Assembly: GCA_030619415.1 (NCBI GenBank)
Contig: JAUXBM010000100.1
Coordinates: forward strand, 1-6,665
DNA from: Chlorobiota bacterium
GTDB lineage: Bacteria; Bacteroidota; Bacteroidia; Bacteroidales; F082
Reading direction: 5' to 3'
Length of the DNA: 6,665 bases
Shown here: one piece after another, positions 6,280 through 6,665 of the stretch
How positions within the stretch are numbered: the stretch's first letter is position 1
Layout of the letters: every line of letters starts with the position of its first letter
The notes under the pieces: model-generated
Told to the model about the DNA's origin: nothing
The model's input: the letters and a program-made list of their open reading frames with translations, nothing else
Databases searched by the model: none
Translations under genes and position numbers: made by a program

Positions 6280-6665
6280 TTATTCATTGATTACTAATTT
6301 TTTAACAATTCGCTGCTTGCCATTTTGAACGATAACAAAATAGATTCCGGCATCAGCGTTACCCATATCAAAGGATGTTAAGTGCGTTCCTTTGAATGTT
6401 ACAGCTTTGCGATCGACAAGTATTTGACCCAAATAATTAACGATTGAAATGTAAACAAGCTGTTCATTATTGGCTGAAATTTTCAGCTTGAATCTCCCAT
6501 TACTTGGATTGGGCATTACTTCCATATTGAAATCAGCATCCAATTCAGTCAGTCCTACGGTTTCCGAAACAAATACCATTAGCGAGTCAGAAAATTCACC
6601 GGTTCCACAACTATTTATAGCAGCTACTTTAATCCAGGCTTCGCCTTCAAACCGGGAATCCCAAA
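6280..6665 (-). CDS. C-terminal end of a T9SS-sorted secreted protein (partial)
   Basis: The frame is open from the window edge to the TAA at 6280-6282, giving 127 residues; the start lies beyond the window. The internal ATG at 6577-6579 is not the start, because upstream codons continue a domain. The first part, with EAWIKVAAINSCGTGEFSDSL at window-edge residues 8-28, looks like the last strands of a fibronectin type III-like domain. After a linker comes a T9SS type A sorting domain: VMPNPSNGRFKLKI, then IVNYLGQIL and NADAGIYFVIVQNGKQ, ending KKLVINE. The protein should therefore cross the outer membrane through T9SS and have this domain removed. Its catalytic or binding function is not visible. 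It lies 67 bases upstream of the protease on the same strand, so a shared transcript is possible. Confidence 0.85.
   Translation of the reverse strand, partial: WDSRFEGEAWIKVAAINSCGTGEFSDSLMVFVSETVGLTELDADFNMEVMPNPSNGRFKLKISANNEQLVYISIVNYLGQILVDRKAVTFKGTHLTSFDMGNADAGIYFVIVQNGKQRIVKKLVINE

Noticed and set aside
1..6665. CRISPR array or defence island
   Set aside because: No regularly spaced direct repeats and no cas, nuclease, methyltransferase or toxin-antitoxin signatures are visible on either strand.

Overview
The window looks like chromosomal DNA of a member of the Bacteroidota. The evidence is two secreted proteins ending in type IX secretion (T9SS) type A sorting domains, a Bacteroidota-style C69 dipeptidase, a short zinc-ribbon protein of a kind common in that phylum, no obvious Shine-Dalgarno sequences before the starts, and promoter candidates resembling the Bacteroidota TAnnTTTG type. 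I cannot name a genus.

Layout. On the + strand, positions 1-1251 are the C-terminal 416 residues of a family C69 dipeptidase whose N-terminus lies before the window. It is followed after 16 bases by a 255-residue lipoprotein of unknown function (1268-2035). Everything to the right is on the - strand and converges on this pair: an 85-residue CxxC/CxxC zinc-ribbon protein (2074-2331), a gene-free stretch (2332-2609) that holds a long imperfect palindrome, a 1200-residue gingipain-R-like cysteine protease (2610-6212), and the last 127 residues of another T9SS-exported protein (6280-6665, cut by the window end).

The central gene is the protease. It has a signal peptide, a gingipain-type propeptide, a C25 catalytic domain with His445 and Cys478, the gingipain Ig-like domain, two tandem Asp/Gly-rich Ig-like modules, an extra alpha/beta-looking domain of about 200 residues and a T9SS sorting domain. 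Compared from memory with Porphyromonas RgpB, the residues setting arginine specificity (Asp163, Trp284, Met288) and the Arg-Tyr autoprocessing junction all appear to be conserved. The protein is therefore predicted to be an arginine-specific, surface-attached or secreted protease.

Together, the secreted endoprotease and the C69 dipeptidase fit a peptide-degrading lifestyle. That is an inference from co-location, and the genes are on opposite strands and not one operon. I did not find a defence system, CRISPR array, tRNA, rRNA or intact transposon. The least explained signal is the roughly 175-bp palindrome at 2386-2560, with a second stem-loop overlapping the protease stop codon.
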